Positions 53,740 to 64,000 of a stretch of 64,000 bases of DNA are shown one piece after another. The position numbers and the translations under genes are program-made. Location of the stretch: NCBI GenBank assembly GCA_026075535.2, contig AP026546.1, forward strand, positions 9,114,001 through 9,178,000, written 5' to 3'. Position 1 is the first letter of the stretch, and every line of letters starts with the position of its first letter. Below the pieces are notes generated by a model. That model ran no database searches. It was not told the DNA's origin and saw only the letters and a list, made by a program, of their open reading frames with translations. Source of the DNA: Tricholoma matsutake. Its lineage: Eukaryota > Basidiomycota > Agaricomycetes > Agaricales > Tricholomataceae.

Positions 53740-54726
53740 TCACCGCGACAAATCTTTCTGAATGTCGATGTTCTCAAGAGTTCTATGATCCGTGTATACA
53801 ATGAATCGAGACCCCAACAGGTCAGAGTGCCATTTCTTAAGTGCACGCATGATGGCAAGCATTTCCTTTTCATGGACAGGGTAATTCTTTTGTGCGTCAT
53901 TGAGTTGCATTGAATCAAATGCAACAGGTCGAGCAGTTTCCCAAGTCGGGGCCCAGCTCAGCACCGCACCAGTGCATCTATCGCTGGCGTCGCAAGTCAC
54001 ATAGATTTTGTTTTCGCCAGCACTTGAGTGATCAATTACAGTAAGACACTCCCTGCTGACCACTAGACCTTTGATCACCTCAAAGGCAACCTAGTGTTTG
54101 GGGGTCCAAGCGGGGAAGTGTTTCTTGCAATCTTTTGTAGTCAGAGGGGTCAGGGTTGTGGTGTGTTCTGCCAAGTTAGGGAGGAACACGGCGATATACC
54201 GAACCAAGCCCAAGAAACTCCAGACATCAGTAGCTGAACTTGGCATTGGCCAATTCAATATCTTGTCCACTTTAGACGAGCAGGCCTCAATACCCTCCTG
54301 AGAGATTCGGTGTCTCAGGAAGATAAGTTCAGATAAATAAAATTTCAATTTTTTTGGATTGCAGTACAGACGATCTCTGCATAGTGCATTCATTACTTGC
54401 TTGATGTGTTCAGTGTGCTCAGCCAAAGTGTCCGAATAGATCACAATGTCGTCAAGATAGATGTGGCAGAAAATCCCAAGGAAAGGACAAAGGCAAGCTG
54501 TTACACGTTGTTGATGTATGGGAGGAGAATTTCGCAGCCCTTGAGGCATCACAACCCATTTGTACAGGCCCAACAGTGTTGTCACAGCAGTGAGATGAAT
54601 GCTTTCAGGGTCCATTTTCATATGGAAAAAGCTGTCGGTCATGTCTAGTTTGCTCCAAATTTTCCTGCATCCAGCATCTGCGAGGATATCATTGACGCAA
54701 GGTAGCGGATGTGAATCGGTGATCAT
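53740..54726 (-). pseudogene. Gypsy-D reverse transcriptase and RNase H
   Basis: RT: DILADAGCRKIWSKLDMTDS, LYKWVVMPQGLRNSPPIHQQ, the catalytic HIYLDDIVIYSDT (about 54455-54425), HRISQEGIEACSSKVDKI. A stop at 54091 separates RNase H: NKIYVTCDASDRCTGAVLSW, HEKEMLAIMRALKKWHSDLL, YTDHRTLENIDIQKDLSR. Both active sites look intact but the polyprotein is not continuous. Confidence 0.85.
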
Positions 54727-55134
54727 ATTTGCGTTAAGTTGTCAGTACTCATTGACCCAATGAGGGAGTACAGTGTTATCAGCTTTGGGAACAAGGAAAG
54801 TGGGCGATGCATGTTCAGATGACGACAGGCAAATTCATCCAGCCTCCAAGTGTCGTTGAATCAGAACACTCCACGCCTTGCAGAATTTTTGTGGGCAAGA
54901 GTAACTTCACGTGGTAATAGTTTTATCTGCATCTTTTAACTTAATTTTACACTGCATGGTATCCGGCATTTCATCTACATGTGGAATTGGTTTGAATACA
55001 TCCGCATATGTTTCATGGATCTTTTCATTCAAACTTTCCAATTGCTCAACAGCTGCCAGTTGTGTGATGTGCCCATGGATAGCAGCTATTATGTCGATGC
55101 CATTAACTGGCTCGCAACGTGCATCAACCAATGG

Positions 55135-55935
55135 TCAATGGATAGCACACATTTCTTTCAGTTCAGCTAATAGTAGTTTTCTGTTCGCAATGTTCGTGGA
55201 GATAACGTCTTGTAATTTCACAACAGGTTTACATACAGGTGGGGGTACAGGGTGCAGGAGGTCAAAGTTCAAAGTCATATCTATAGCTGAACCCTCACAG
55301 ACATTTACCATAACATTATTATGATGTAGAAAAGGGAGCCCAAGTATAATCGGATGGCAGAGGCCAGGTGCAATAAGAGCACAAACAGTTCGGGCAGAGT
55401 ACCAATTATTACGATTGTGAAGCTTAAGTTTTACCCAGTGGGTGAGTGCAATCTGAGGAGTCAAGTTCGAGCCATTGAAGAAAGCACCAGAAACAGGAAA
55501 CAGTTGATGGAGTAAGCGTATCGGCAATTGCAAGCGGGTAACGAGGCCTTGGTCAATTAACACTGGACCAGAGCCATGGTCAATCAATGCTTCAATGGGT
55601 AGACAAGAGAGAGAAGAAGGGTCTCGGCTTTCAATAGCGCACTTCCACACGAGGTGGGGCAAGAAGAAAGGTATGTGTGTGCTTACCGAGTCATTGGAGT
55701 CACGAGATAAGTCACTGTCTCCTCCACCTAGGATTGACGAATCATTGGGCAGGCAGACAGATGCAACAGGGTAAGCAGACATACCCAACACCGCTGCGAC
55801 GGGCAGCGCCAGGGGAGCCATTGTTGGTTGTGGAGGTTGAGAAGACACAGAAGCCACTGATGACGAGTGTTTGTCACGAGGGACTGGTAGCAGAGCTAGC
55901 TTGATGCATCTCCTCGCTTCATTTATGGAAGCCAT
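55135..55935 (-). pseudogene. Gypsy-D protease region
   Basis: PIEALIDHGSGPVLIDQGLV (about 55593-55534) has the aspartic protease site as D-H-G-S, a form seen in this lineage, and LCHPIILGLPFLHHNNVMVN (about 55352-55296) the second hallmark. Residues before it are Ser/Pro-rich linker following the gag zinc domain. Confidence 0.7.
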
Positions 55936-55943
55936 TGTCCTCT

Positions 55944-57229
55944 CTACATATCCATCTCCAGACAGGAATTACAAGGATGTCCATCTGGCAAATAAAACCT
56001 GTGGCACTTCTTGCATCCGCTATGGCTTTCCAGATATGTTCTTTCATGGTCTATCAGTTTTGGTGGACGCGACGATGAAGAGAAAGATGAAGTAGATTGT
56101 GTACAGGATGAAGAGGTAGGTTGGGAGCGAGTGTGTGGGGGACAATGAGAGGAATCAGACAATCTGACCAAAGAGCCGGAATGCTTTAGGCTTCAGGCAG
56201 CATCTTTGGCATCATGTTTGCGTGTGTTACGGTCTTCGATACCTTTCTGGTCAAGTTTGGTGAGCGTATCAATGAACGACTGAAGTTTAGTCTCAACCTT
56301 CAATGCGATAGAGGCTGCCTTGGCTATAGCAGTGGTAGCTTTGTCTTCTGGTGCGACAGCCACTTCGTTCTCCTTGTCTGATTCATCGTTGGAAGACTCG
56401 TGGTTGTCTTTCCAATGATCAAACGCAGAAGCAAGTTCTGGTGAGATGTTCGACTCAATCTGCGTGCAAAGTTGGGGAGGGGATAGATGATGTTGGGAGT
56501 TTTTGAGAAGAAGGTTGTCACGGCGCAATGCGTCGACAAACTCCAAGAATGGGGTCTTGTTTTGCTAGCAGACTTTGCATGCGAGGTCTTGTTGCCAACG
56601 TTTCGGCAGCCAATGCGCATGCACCCTAGCCATGAATTTGACAAAGAGAGGGGAGACAGGAGGTCTTGTTGCAACTGATACCAATCAGAGAATAGAGGAT
56701 CTTTGAAGGAGTAGATGATATGGTCAATGAAATCTTTTGCTTGGAGGCCATCCTTGTTATGTAAATAGCTGTGTGCGTGGTGCTCAAACCTGTGCAGAAG
56801 TTCAGGAGTCATTGCACCCGCAGATATCATAGGATGTTTGCCATTGTTGAGGCTGAGTACTGCGACAGTCGTGCCAGTAGAGGACATGCTTGTCATCAGC
56901 AGCAGTATGCGATATTCATCGGAGGATGAAGACAGACTTCGTTTACGAAGTAGTTTAATAGGTGAGGGAGGGGTGGATGCAGGTGTGAGAGGTGAGGAGG
57001 GAGGTGTGACTGTATGTGCATCCAAAGCGGTGATCGCGGCTTTTTTCATGAGAGGGGCAGAAGAGGTGGGTGTATGCATGTTGATTGAATCAATGGGCAT
57101 GAGCAAATTTGTCGACGTGGTGTTAGTGGTGTGTGTAGCGGAGAAGTTTGTATTGTTCATCTTCCTCACCTTACTATGTGTGGTAAGGGGGGTGCTGACA
57201 GAAGGCTGGTGAGAGAGGGTTCGAAACAT
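55944..57229 (-). pseudogene. Gypsy-D gag
   Basis: Thr/Pro/Ser-rich N-terminus, then the capsid: TPELLHRFEHHAHSYLHNKD and FIDHIIYSFKDPLFSDWYQL (about 56800-56690). A frameshift near 56640 moves the reading to LEFVDALRRDNLLLKNSQHH (56546 on) and an Ala/Lys/Glu-rich end. After a further stop, ERTYLESHSGCKKCHRFYLP (56045-55985) is the unusual C-x2-C...H-x-C zinc motif of this Gypsy lineage. Frameshifted and non-functional. Confidence 0.75.
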
Positions 57230-57306
57230 GTTTAGTCGTCTATATAGACAATGTCAACATGTGAAAATAACATGAGAATGTGGCGTTGTCAATGTTAAAA
57301 AAAAAG

Positions 57307-57557
57307 TGGAAGCCTACCCTGTGGTTGGGGATAGGCAACACTAGAAAGAGAAGAATCAATAGAGAACTCATGTCAAATCACCAAGTAACAGGACAACAAT
57401 GTGTTATTGGAAATAGACAATGATATCAAAGTATAGAGTAAAGTGAATATACAGGGGAAAGGAAGAATGGGAATAATTGATGTGACATGTAGTTAATATG
57501 GCAAGTTCTTGAAGCGTGTACAAATAAGTGTCAATGTGTATGTAAGCCAGGCTTACA
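57307..57557 (-). repeat. Gypsy-D 5' LTR
   Basis: 251 bp, partner of 44067-44314. The Harbinger frame VTGLST resumes at the next base. Confidence 0.85.
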
Positions 57558-57737
57558 GTTACAGGACTTTCAACTCAACATGTAGGTGAAAGGTTTCAAT
57601 GTTCAAATGATACAATTTCCAAGTATGTTCCCTCCTTTTGGCTAGAGATTTATTTTAACCTTGCCTTTAGATATTTCATGAAGATGCTACACATTTTTTC
57701 ATCTCACTGGGTGCACAGCAAGATACTTCTGAGAAGG
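57558..57737 (+). pseudogene. PIF/Harbinger transposase, middle exons
   Basis: VTGLSTQHVGERFQCSNDTI (57558-57617) is the helix-turn-helix-like segment before the DDE domain. A short intron (GTATGT... to CCTTTAG) then appears to join it to YFMKMLHIFSS. A second GTATGA donor follows at about 57737, into which the next insertion fell. Confidence 0.65.
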
Positions 57738-57743
57738 TATGAT

Positions 57744-58505
57744 TAGTGTTTTAAGGTCCGGTTTGGTCCAGGTTTTTGACCCCCAAGAGGGGCAACTGGG
57801 ACTGCAACTGGTCTAGACTAACACTCAAATTCACAGGACTGCAACTGAACCAAATAGGACCAGTCCTATTCAGTTCAGTTGCCCCCAAAAGACTGGTTTT
57901 GACCAGTCTTCACTACTATTTTTGATTCTAACTAAATTCTATTATATACTAAATAAATGTAATTACATTTACACCCTGCAAGCAGTTGCTTGCAGTGGTG
58001 TGATGCTAGGAAAGTAAAAAAAATGAAATGTGACAGAAAAACCCCTCCCCCACCTACAGGAGGCTGAGGAGGGGTGGGTAGGGGTCTGTTAATAGCAAGA
58101 GCAAATGAGAATAACAAAAAAAAAAGGTCCCACCATCTTGCATTGGTAGCGAGGGTGGGCACTGCTGCTCGTAAGTCATCCCCCACAATTTGTTCCCCCT
58201 TTGTGTTGTCCGTCATTCCTGCATTTGTGTCATCTGTCATTCCCCCATGTGCATCATCCATCCATTTGCATCATCTGTTGTTCCCCCATTTGCATTGTCC
58301 ATTGTTCCCCTGTTTGCATTGTCATCTCTGTCATTCATTTGTGTTGTCGTCTGTCGTTCCCCCAATTGTGTTGTTGCCTGCTGTCCTCCCATTCGTCCCT
58401 CATTGTGTTGCTGTGTGTCATCCCCCCTGTTTGTGTTGTCAGTCCACACTGATGTGGTCAGTTGCCATTGTTGCATTGTCATAGTCCATCATACCATATG
58501 ATGTC
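57744..58505. mobile_element. hAT-like element B3, right end not found
   Basis: The left end TAGTGTTTTAAGGTCCGGTT matches B1 and B2. Inside are the palindrome CTGCAAGCAGTTGCTTGCAG (57976-57995) and a CATTTGTGTTGTC-type minisatellite (58190-58450). No right terminal repeat or second GGTATGAT was found, so it is truncated or its end was replaced. Confidence 0.55.
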
Positions 58506-58722
58506 AGTATTCTGGAAGTACTCCTAATACTGCCACCATACTCACCAAGGGATATTTTGCCAGTATGCATACCAATCTAGAATACTCTAGAATACTACTT
58601 CAGTAACTTCAGTACTATCAAAATATAATACAATACTGTCAAAATACCTCTAGTGAACTAAGTTGACAATATCGGGAATACTGTCAGGATACTTTCACAG
58701 TACTTCTCAGGAAGTATTGTGC
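58506..58722. repeat. Possible small MITE with AGTATT-rich ends
   Basis: Left CAGTATTCTGGAAGTACT and the reverse complement of the right end (CAATACTTCCTGAGAAGTAC) are roughly similar, with many internal AATACT motifs. No target duplication is clear. It lies just upstream of the transposase DDE segment, where intron or exon sequence would be expected. Confidence 0.35.
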
Positions 58723-58723
58723 C

Positions 58724-59596
58724 TTGCACCCAGTGTCTAAATTTTTCTATTCTGACTTTGTCTGCCTGCCAAAAATCAATGACCCCATTTCCCCATATAT
58801 CCTCAACAACACAAAGTTTCACCCATACTTCAATGATGCTATTGGCAAAATCGATGGAACACATTTTGACTGCTCTGGTACAGCAGAGCAACATGCTATT
58901 GCTCATGACCACAAAGGGCATGTAACCCAGAACTGTCTTGCTGCATGCAATTTCAATCACAGATTTGTTTATATCTTCAGTGGCTGGGAGGGATCTGTTT
59001 CAGATTCAACTATGTTCAACAATGCCCATATCACTGATATGAGAATTCCTCCTGGTAGGTACTATCTGGCAGATGCAGGCTTCCCTATCTGCCTTGCACT
59101 TCTCATACCTTTTCAGGGGGTACATTATCATCTTGCTGAATGGGCACATGCTGAGCTTCTGTATGCTGTAATTTTTAAGTATAGCCTTTTGCACCTAAGC
59201 TTACAGTTATATGCTTATAGCCCAGCTACTGCACCAGAGTTATTCAACCTTCACCATGCATCAGCTTGTAATATTGTTGAGCGAATGTTCAGTATCCTCA
59301 AAAATCATGTCAGGATTTTATGATCCAGCCCCAATGTTGACATGAGCATACAGGAACTCATCCTACCAGCACTCACAGCAATCCATAACTTCATTCATGA
59401 ATATGACAATGAGGAAATCAATGATTACATTACAGATGATATAGAAGATCCACAACCAGGAGGACACAAAGGAGAGTTGGCAACAGGGCCTGCAAGAAGA
59501 AATGAGAAGCAAGAAGCAGATCAGAGGAAGGAAAACATCACTCAGCAAATGTGGATCCAATATCAACAGGAGCTCACACATAGGGATTTGACATGA
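58724..59596 (+). pseudogene. PIF/Harbinger transposase, DDE domain
   Basis: DDE superfamily 4 transposase. GKIDGTHFDCSGT (about 58843-58880) carries the first Asp, YLADAGFPICLALLIPF (about 59062-59112) the second, and ACNIVERMFSILKNHVRIL (about 59263-59320) the Glu. A TGA at 59321-59323 interrupts the frame, which continues unchanged as MSIQELILPALTAIHNFIHE and a charged tail to 59596, so a single nonsense change separates a C-terminus that family members keep. It would catalyse cut-and-paste transposition with the Myb-like partner encoded downstream. Confidence 0.8.
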
Positions 59597-59654
59597 TCCT
59601 TTGTAGTATAGTCAGAATCATATTGAAATGTATGGTGTAGTTTTCATACAACAA

Positions 59655-60538
59655 TCATGCTTGAGGAAAGCCAAGCTCAATGAGATGCTTCTGAACACAC
59701 ACCTGGCAGAGTGTGTCACACTTTAGTGATATATATGTGTTGGCAGCACCTGTATTTTCCTGGAAAAGATCAATAAGTCCAACAAGCTGTTCATCACATA
59801 AATTGCCCTCCTTCTCCTGGACAAGATCCATGGCTTTAGACTGCCGCTCTGGTGATGTATCAGCATGCATTCGATCTGCTCGCCCAAGAGTATGCTCTAT
59901 AGTATTATTAAATGTAACTAGGGTCTTCTTGATTCCATTTAGTGCAACTGTGCCAGAGAGAGGCATTGTTGTGCAAGCCCTTTTTGGTCTCTGAATGGAG
60001 CTCAAGCACAGACTGTTTGCGCTTGGAGAATGTAGATGTCAACATAGCAGATGTAGATGTGGCGTACATGGATGCCACAAATGGTGTCAGACACTGGGCA
60101 GATGAGGGTGGTGGAGGCTGCGGTGATGAGGGTGGTAGACCAGGATCACCATCATCCATGGCATTTACTGGGGGAGTAGCCAGGCGACCAGTATCCATTT
60201 GATCAGATCTGCAACAGTTAGTCCAGAAATCAAATAACTGAGACAATCACATACCCATGCATACTTGGACTGGCATGCTTTCACTGTCTTCACTTGCGAT
60301 GCGGTGCCAGGTGTTTGACAGCATCATTCCAGACAATGGCTCTAAAGTTACCACCATCGGCCTGCTTATCTTTGTTATCACAGAAAAATAGGATCAGAAG
60401 CTCCTCCTCTTGCTTGGTCCAGGAGCACTGGGCACCTGGATCTCTGAGCACATCAGCAGCAGAATCGCTAGTGGGATCAACATCTGGGATCGACGGGCTC
60501 TTTGATGAGAGGCGGGTTTCATCCATGATAAGGAACAT
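59655..60538 (-). pseudogene. Harbinger Myb/SANT-like DNA-binding partner
   Basis: Convergent with the transposase. The N-terminus has the Myb/SANT-like segment CSWTKQEEELLILFFCDNKD and DGGNFRAIVWNDAV (about 60430-60310). After a one-base shift near 60290 it reads VKTVKACQSKYAW, then a 46-bp intron (60209-60254; donor GTATGTG, branch GACTAAC, acceptor TTGCAG). The second exon has a Pro/Ser-rich linker (PPSSPQPPPPSSAQC), KRKQSVLELH, another frame change near 60000 and the C-terminal block GIKKTLVTFNNTIEHTLGRA and LIDLFQENTGAANTY. PIF/Harbinger elements are known to need such a protein to bring the transposase to its ends. Two frameshifts make this copy inactive. Confidence 0.75.
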
Positions 60539-60544
60539 TGACTG

Positions 60545-61161
60545 TAGATGGTCACACCCATGTCACAATCTCGGCATTGCTCGGCTGCCTTGAGCTTATG
60601 TGAGTATTTTCAGAATTTCCATTGCCAAACATGGTCTTAACACTTATAGGATTCATCAGCAAAACACAAAAAAAATTTCCAGGTTTTCCCAAATGGTTCG
60701 TTGGTCCGTGCACCAGCAGAGGTATATAAACAATCAGCCACATCAACAATTCTCTGGGCATGTCCCATCTCGATAAGTCGTCATGATCAATTATAGATAT
60801 TGGTTTCCTATGTTTTCAGGTTTCTATAATATATTTTCCCCAGGTGGTTTCCCTGAAACTGGACATGGGTTTCCCAGTCTCCTAATTTCCCAGTTTTCGC
60901 TGGTTTTTTTGGTTTCCTGGGGTGAGAAACCGACGGAAACTAAATTCTTTGATTACTGATGTTGATTCGAATTACTACCACACAGGAAACAAGTTGGAAA
61001 ATACAAGGTGGGTTGAAGTCTCACCGTGCATATTTGCGAGTCCTACTCGACGACACGCTTGAATTTGATAAAACACGGCTCACCCTTTGGGCTAGCCTAG
61101 TTATTGGAATGAAAAACATTTTAATCAGCAAGGGCATGATTATAATTTGTAACTTGTCAGA
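60545..61161. other. Spacer between the Harbinger element and the P450 gene
   Basis: Contains GGTTTCC-rich sequence (60800-60945) and AT-rich flanks; no frame with a recognisable domain. The right end of the Harbinger element should lie here but was not identified. Confidence 0.4.
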
Positions 61162-62931
61162 TTAACATACCTTCCGTCTATCGTTGTAGTTCGGGACTGG
61201 AAGTCTTTCAGCAATTCCGCCCTTCGAATTGACTACGTCATACTCATAACCCACTACAAACATTGCTACGATCATCTTGATCTCCAGTTTCGCGACCTTC
61301 ATCCCTGCGCATGGGTGCCGACCTCACCAAATTCCTATATCAAAAAAAAAAAGGCAAAACAGGAACTGAAGTGACTCACCAGCCCCCCATCCCAAGAATG
61401 CATAGGGCTCTCTCTTGTCCTCTTCCCTCCCAGGGTTAAACCGTTCTGGATCAAATGTCTCCGGATTCGTGTATATGTTTGCGTTCATATGGACGTCTGA
61501 TATGGGGTAAGCTATGAACCCACCATGCGGCACCTCTCCGGCGTCAGCCACCTTGATCTTTCCTACTCCCTCTATCAGATTGCGGCGCAAAAGGGGGCCA
61601 TTTACAACGATGCGAAGGGTCTCACGCTGCACAAGGTCGATGGTCGGCATCTGGTCCTCCCAGGCATCAATAGGGATAGAGGAGAGCCGTTTATGGAACG
61701 GCTCAGAGGGATTGGCATATTGGTCGAGGAGAGAAAGAACTTCTTTGCGGATGGCGAGTTTCCACTGGGAATGGAAAGACATGTAGAGAAGAATCCAGCA
61801 GGCTGAAATCATTGTTAGGGCCTGTAAAAGGGAGACGGGAGCAGGGCTACATGACGTACAAATCATACCGGTGTTGATGACCCCTGCGAAGATAATAACA
61901 ATCACAAACTGGATGATGTCATCATCACTTATCCCCTCGCCCAGCAACAGATCAATGGCATCCGAGCTCGGCACCAGGGAATTTTTTCTTTCATTGATAT
62001 AATGCAATATCATCGTGTATATGGCTTTGATTGACGCCTCCTTGGCACTCTTAGAGGAGCTGGGGAACCATGGGAAGAGAAGAGTGCCGGGTGTGGTGCT
62101 GTTCTCGAGGGTCCAGTAGTGGTTCTGTAATTTAGTGAGGGCGGAAAGGTCAGAGGCGAGTTCGCGGCAAGAGGCCATACGGACGGTCATTTGGAAGACC
62201 ATCTATAACATGGACAGTGAAGGATTTATATTAGGCGGCAGGAGATCCGGACAAAAGTGTGACGTACGTCGTAAATGTCTTTGAAGGGGTCTATAGTGCC
62301 TTGCTTTCCCAGAGTGTTCATTCTGTTCTGGATATCATCAAATAGTGTGGGCATGACTTGTGGAAGATTGAGCAACTCGTAGGCACGTATGTCTACAGGG
62401 AACTCACCGTCTGACAAGCGATCTTTACGAAGGAGAGTGAAGATGCGTTTGATCATAGCCACAGGCTCTACACTCATTTGTATGTCGCGAAGGTCTGGGA
62501 TCTACCAGGAGGGCTAAGGCGAGGGCAATGTGATCAAATGAAACTACGTACGCCACCCTTGAGGATTTTGTAGCCCTCGTGTGAGTTGAGATCCTTGGAA
62601 TCCATAAATTCCTTGCGCGCTCTCGCGCCCTTCAACACTGTGACGGAGTGCTACGCAGATGTGTAAATAGGGGTATGGTCATTCCACATGGGGGCGTATA
62701 CTGCATACGTACCTGGAGGACATTGAATGAGAATGAATGACGACTAGTCTTCTCGAAGTTAGATTTAATGAAGTCGTAGCGGTGGGTGAAGAATTGCCAA
62801 GCAGGGAGGATCCTACTGAAGCCAGTTTGGAAGAGCACAACGACAACAATTGCGATTGCTATGAGGGCACCGTGCGATGAGAATTGTTGGGCCAAAGTCA
62901 TCCCCTGGGCGGGCAGTTTGTACAAAGACAT
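61162..62931 (-). CDS. Cytochrome P450 monooxygenase, six exons
   Basis: Predicted 492 residues. Exons on minus: 62931-62713, 62650-62552, 62501-62268, 62202-61860, 61802-61380, 61322-61162; all joins keep frame. Introns are 50-65 bp, with GTACGT donors in four of five and a CTAAC branch in 61803-61859. An N-terminal membrane anchor (residues about 20-37, ALIAIAIVVVVLF) places it in the ER. The I-helix is FAGVINTG (289-296), the ExxR is E359-R362, PERF is 417-420, and the haem loop GWGAGRHPCAG has Cys444 as iron ligand (Trp where Phe is usual). It would use NADPH-P450 reductase to insert oxygen into an unknown substrate; no CYP family is assigned. The stop follows RRK-VC at 61162; GTATGT there could instead be a further donor. 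No disabling mutation is seen. Confidence 0.88.
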
Positions 62932-64000
62932 GGTAGTGGTGGGTTGGAGTGTCTGAGTACGGACCTACAGCTTGTATTTTGAAGTCGAATTCGGATTCAC
63001 TGCTTACGGGTTTTGAATCTGTCAGTTCGTCGCCGATGAACCGAGGTTAGATGGCGCCGCACGGGCTGCCATATGATGATTCTCTAGAGCACGTGTTGTG
63101 TCCGACTTTTCGCTTTCTCGGAGTGAAGTCCGTAAATACGGACTTCTGTTTGTTCTGGCTTTTTTTAGGGGGTGTACGGAACTTGTCGAAATCATTTCGA
63201 GTGCAAATGGGTGCAGTCATGGCACGAACAGTGTCTAAAGAAATCTGAGTCTAAAATACGCAACTGCAGTGACTCAAAGATGGGTCATACCGATTTGCAG
63301 TTGAGTTCGTTTGGAACCACAATGTTCCTGAACTTGAGTGGACTGAAAAATTGATGAGAGAAGATAATCGCACTCATTCGACGTCCTTTCTTTCCCAAAG
63401 CAACGCGGCCCGCAGAAACACTGATACCGTCTTCCTGACCTTCGGATCTGAATACGGAATAAGCAGGCGCTACAAGAATCCGAATCAATAAACCTACCCG
63501 TTCTTCTCCCCAAGCCGACACACGACATACACTGCAATACAAAGAATACTGACAACCACAGGAAGGACGACGACCTCTAGAATCCACCTTCACAGGCATC
63601 ACCACAATCGTGTTATCGACTCTCGCAGTATTAGTAACAAATAGCAGCGAACGATTATCTCGTCCAGCAACCTGTAAGCGAGGGTCCTCGCGAGCTGGAC
63701 ATCAGGACATAATGTAGAGTTTGACTTTAAAGCTGCGAAGAAAAAGGAGGCCGTTGTGGAAGGGGTTTGTATTTTCTTTAGGTACGGCGTCCTCAGTCGT
63801 CCTGTCACGGCAAACGAGGTGAGTGAGAAAATAAAAAGCACGCGACGAACACGTGGAACGCGTCGCAGAATGAAAATGAAAGGGGATTTTTTGGAGGTAG
63901 ACGAGCGAGGAACGAGCGTAGTGTACAGACGCGTCGTGACCATGTGACATGTTCACTCCTTCCTTCCCCTGAGTCTTTTCACATAGACGCGTTCTCCACT
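62932..64000. other. P450 upstream region, no convincing gene
   Basis: CpG-rich compared with the rest of the window. The frames at 63285-63605 and 63599-63943 (minus) and 63756-63947 (plus) are short, Arg-rich and mutually overlapping. One minus reading near 63570-63500 (VVVLPVVVSILCIAVYVVC) would be a transmembrane helix, but I cannot build a gene around it. The first few hundred bases should hold the P450 promoter; no clear TATA box was seen. Confidence 0.4.

Larger units (their letters stand above)
44067..57557 (-). mobile_element. Gypsy-D: chromodomain Ty3/Gypsy element inside the Harbinger transposase
   Basis: LTRs 44067-44314 and 57307-57557 (TGG...GGCTTACA) differ by a 3-bp indel and point changes. 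On minus: gag 57229-55944, protease 55935-55135, RT 54726-54091, RNase H 54078-53740, integrase 53561-52874, GPF/Y region 52828-52302 and, beyond Gypsy-C, a chromodomain 44611-44426. No matching 5-bp duplication was found (ATAAA against GTTAC), but the host frame continuing on both sides supports the borders. Element length without Gypsy-C is about 5.8 kb. Confidence 0.8.

Noticed and set aside
63285..63947. Small genes at the right end
   Set aside because: Short, Arg-rich frames overlapping on both strands without domain or convincing introns.

Overview
The window reads as a piece of a filamentous basidiomycete (probably mushroom-forming, Agaricomycete) genome. The evidence is a P450 gene with six short exons and 50-65 bp introns (mostly GTACGT donors, one CTAAC branch site), chromodomain Gypsy retrotransposons with fungal-type gag and integrase, Ty1/copia elements, and a fungal PIF/Harbinger element with its Myb/SANT partner. 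The species cannot be named. Almost all of the window (about 0.5-60.7 kb) is a repeat island; the only convincing host gene is the P450 at 61.16-62.93 kb.

Region 1 (1-34.1 kb) is a nest. An old Gypsy gag (Gypsy-0, 503-2804 and on to about 28510) was hit by a hAT-like element (A1, 606-1944) and by a copia element (Copia-1, LTRs 2810-2999 and 28223-28433). Copia-1 was opened by a degraded chromovirus on the minus strand (Gypsy-A, LTRs 4222-4404 and 23028-23209, target duplication CAAAC). Gypsy-A carries a younger chromovirus (Gypsy-B, 6122-13517, 704-bp LTRs, duplication GGTGC) and a possible solo LTR (21123-22309). A hAT-like element (B1, 24901-27194, perfect 8-bp duplication) splits Copia-1's reverse transcriptase. 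A second copia (Copia-2, 28511-34091, minus) is split by a long-TIR element (C, 32017-33034).

Region 2 (34.1-43.4 kb) holds a 5' fragment of a Gypsy-A relative and non-autonomous hAT-like elements: D (36607-37464), A2 (37674-40268) with B2 (37838-38944) inside it, and E (41120-42701). There are also minisatellites. Elements A, B and E differ at their termini but share an internal block of spliceosomal-intron-like segments and short palindromes.

Region 3 (43.4-60.7 kb) is a PIF/Harbinger element (transposase plus, Myb/SANT-like gene minus). Its transposase was split by Gypsy-D (44067-57557), which was itself split at its chromodomain by Gypsy-C (44612-52301, duplication CCATC). Gypsy-C carries an intact 321-codon ORF antisense to its pol.

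Region 4 (61-64 kb) is CpG-richer, with the P450 gene and no convincing gene after it.

The retroelements are decayed. Most in-frame stops in Gypsy-A, -B and -C are TGA where arginine CGA is expected, and LTR pairs differ mainly at CpG sites, which points to cytosine-methylation or RIP-like deamination. Intron joins and family labels are my manual reading; no alignment or database search was run.
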